A stretch of 64,000 bases of DNA from Pseudoxanthomonas sp. CF385. Its GTDB lineage: Bacteria; Pseudomonadota; Gammaproteobacteria; Xanthomonadales; Xanthomonadaceae. The stretch lies in the NCBI RefSeq assembly GCF_900104255.1, contig NZ_FNKZ01000001.1:1208001-1272000 (forward strand), written 5' to 3'. Under the pieces are notes generated by a model. That model saw nothing but the letters and a program-made list of their open reading frames with translations, ran no database searches and was not told the origin of the DNA. Made by a program: the position numbers and the translations under genes. Shown one piece after another: positions 62,621 through 64,000 of this stretch; within the stretch, counting starts at the first letter, position 1, and the number at the start of each line of letters is the position of its first letter.

Positions 62621-64000
62621 ATGTCGCTTCTCTCCGTAGTCCTGAAGGTCAGGCGCAGGAAGGCGCTCGGATATGCCGTTGCAATCCTCACGAGTGCCTT
62701 GGCGCTCTGGGTGCGGATGCAACTGGGCCCGAATTTCGAAGGGTTCCCCTACCTTACTTTCTTCCCTGCCGTTCTCTTCACGGCCCTTGTTGGCGGCCTG
62801 GGGCCGGGCCTGATTGCGGCGATCCTGTCCGGACTGCTGGCGCAGTATTTCCTCATTCCGCCGGTCCACAGTCTGGAAATACGCGGCATCTCGGAGTGGA
62901 TCGCGATGGGCCTCTATGGCGCTATCGCCGCTTCGATGGTCGGGCTCGTTCACGGCATCACCCTCGCATACGAGGCTCACAGGAGCGCCGAGCAGCGACT
63001 GGCGGAAGTCAATGCCGCCCTTGAGCAGCGTGTGGTGGAGCGGACGGCGGAGTTGCGCGCGGAAGTGGAGGAACGGTTGGCCGCGGAGAGCCAGGTGCGC
63101 CAGCTGCAGAAGATGGATGCGGTGGGCCAGCTGACAGGGGGGGTCGCCCACGATTTCAACAACATGTTGGCGATCGTCATCGGCTCGCTCGAGCTGGCGA
63201 AAGTGCGTGCGGAAGTGCAGCCGGACGAGCGCATCACGCGGTACATCAATGCGGCCCAGGAAGGCGCGCAAAGGGCAGCCTTGCTGACGGCGCGCTTGAT
63301 GGCGTTTGCGAGGCAGCAACCCTTGGCCCCGCAAGCCGTGGACGTGAACAAGCTCGTGCAAGGCATGTCCGAGCTTCTTCGGCGCACGCTCGGTGAACCC
63401 ATCAGGATCGAAGCGCACCTGGCGACGAGAATCTGGCATTGCTTCGCGGACGTCTCCCAGTTGGAGAACGCGCTGGTCAATCTCTGCATCAACGCGCGTG
63501 ACGCGATGCCCGGCGGCGGGCGACTCACGATCGAAACCGCCAACGTGGAACTGGGAGCCGAGGGCCGGCAGAGGACCGGTCTGCCCGCGGGACAGTATGT
63601 GCAGATCGTGGTGGCGGACAGCGGTACCGGCATGAGTCCGGGCACCGTCGAGAAAGCGTTCGACCCGTTCTACACGACCAAGGGCGTGGGGAAGGGCACG
63701 GGATTGGGCCTCAGCCAGGTCTACGGGTACCTGAGGCAGTCAGGCGGCACCGCATTGATCCGGAGCGAGGTAGGCGTGGGGACCGCCATTGAGCTCTATC
63801 TGCCGCGCTTCGTCGGGCAAAGCGATCACGAAGGGCCTGGGCCAAGCCCCGACCGCCCGGCGCGCGCCACCGAGGGGCACGTGGTCCTGGTCGTGGAGGA
63901 CGAGCCGCAGGTCCGGCAGATGGCCGTGGATGCGCTGGCGGAGCTTGGCTATGACGCACTGCCTGCCGCCAGCGCGGACGAAGCACTGGCGCATCTTCAA
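62621..64000 (+). CDS. Hybrid sensor histidine kinase (DUF4118 membrane domain), 3' truncated by window
   Basis: The frame from ATG 62621 stays open to the window end (460 codons). Residues ~15-115 form a four-helix DUF4118-type membrane sensor (FPYLTFFPAVLFTALVGGLG). A coiled coil follows (~125-165, EQRVVERTAELRAEVEERLA), then the dimerisation/phosphoacceptor motif GGVAHDFNNML with His 177. The HATPase domain has N-box ENALVNLCINARDAM, G1 VADSGTGMS and G2 GTGLGLSQVYGYL. A receiver domain begins at VVLVVEDEPQ and is cut by the edge. The signal sensed is unknown; KdpD-like DUF4118 domains respond to membrane or ionic cues. Confidence 0.93.
   Translation, partial: MSLLSVVLKVRRRKALGYAVAILTSALALWVRMQLGPNFEGFPYLTFFPAVLFTALVGGLGPGLIAAILSGLLAQYFLIPPVHSLEIRGISEWIAMGLYGAIAASMVGLVHGITLAYEAHRSAEQRLAEVNAALEQRVVERTAELRAEVEERLAAESQVRQLQKMDAVGQLTGGVAHDFNNMLAIVIGSLELAKVRAEVQPDERITRYINAAQEGAQRAALLTARLMAFARQQPLAPQAVDVNKLVQGMSELLRRTLGEPIRIEAHLATRIWHCFADVSQLENALVNLCINARDAMPGGGRLTIETANVELGAEGRQRTGLPAGQYVQIVVADSGTGMSPGTVEKAFDPFYTTKGVGKGTGLGLSQVYGYLRQSGGTALIRSEVGVGTAIELYLPRFVGQSDHEGPGPSPDRPARATEGHVVLVVEDEPQVRQMAVDALAELGYDALPAASADEALAHLQ

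Overview
The window is a high-GC, densely coded chromosomal segment of a gammaproteobacterium. It most resembles the Xanthomonadaceae/Lysobacteraceae, perhaps Pseudoxanthomonas. That assignment is inferred from gene content and order: ahpC-ahpF-oxyR in a row, the folA/apaH/apaG/rsmA/pdxA/surA/lptD block, pntAA/pntAB/pntB, a large TonB receptor, secreted S8 proteases and a DUF1631 protein. No database search was possible. Almost everything is housekeeping or envelope biology. I see no prophage, insertion sequence, CRISPR array, rRNA or tRNA.

Layout. 1-2.2 kb: the 3' end of a MacA-like adaptor, then an ABC ATPase and a MacB-like permease. 2.3-4.3 kb: isoaspartyl peptidase, a divergent ECF-like sigma factor and a VOC protein, nearly contiguous. 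4.5-5.9 kb: secreted S8 protease. 5.9-10.3 kb: SGNH lipoprotein, DgkA, TerC, and a LemA-TPM-TPM trio. 10.3-12.5 kb: lgt-thyA-folA. 12.5-20.1 kb (minus strand): DUF1287 protein, apaH, apaG, rsmA, pdxA, surA, lptD, linking nucleotide stress, ribosome maturation, B6 synthesis and outer-membrane assembly. 20.2-22.3 kb (minus): HDAC-like amidohydrolase, PduO-type cobalamin adenosyltransferase and a BtuM-like membrane protein. 22.4-24.8 kb: two ubiquinone-type FAD hydroxylases. 24.9-31.7 kb: an oxidoreductase, an orphan helix-turn-helix-like protein, a gluconolactonase-like lipoprotein, rlmM, a nucleoside deaminase, a Cys-rich lipoprotein and glnS. 31.8-35.6 kb: GST, DUF2007 protein, msrA, transaldolase and rnk. 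35.7-39.1 kb: peroxide-defence block ahpC-ahpF-oxyR, with a recognisable OxyR site and promoter before ahpC and three strong stem-loops between ahpC and ahpF. 39.5-44.8 kb: prmC, pip, dienelactone hydrolase, DUF4019 protein, Nudix hydrolase, 5'-3' exonuclease and nitroreductase. 45-52.3 kb: DUF1631 protein and the transhydrogenase genes, split by an oppositely oriented ECF sigma / anti-sigma-like / DUF3106 block. 52.4-57.6 kb: TonB receptor divergent from a Tat-exported PhoD-type phosphatase. 57.7-59.4 kb: sufT and ilvE. 59.8-61.5 kb: second S8 protease with a P-domain. 61.65-61.95 kb: a 42-bp tandem repeat array. 62-64 kb: an NTF2-like protein and the start of a hybrid histidine kinase that runs off the window.

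The least explained items are the 42-bp repeat array, whose potential stem arms stay pairable on the plus strand, the split pnt locus with its extra four-helix membrane protein, the BtuM-like transporter, and the structured ahpC-ahpF spacer. I found no clear case of a wholly new multi-gene system.
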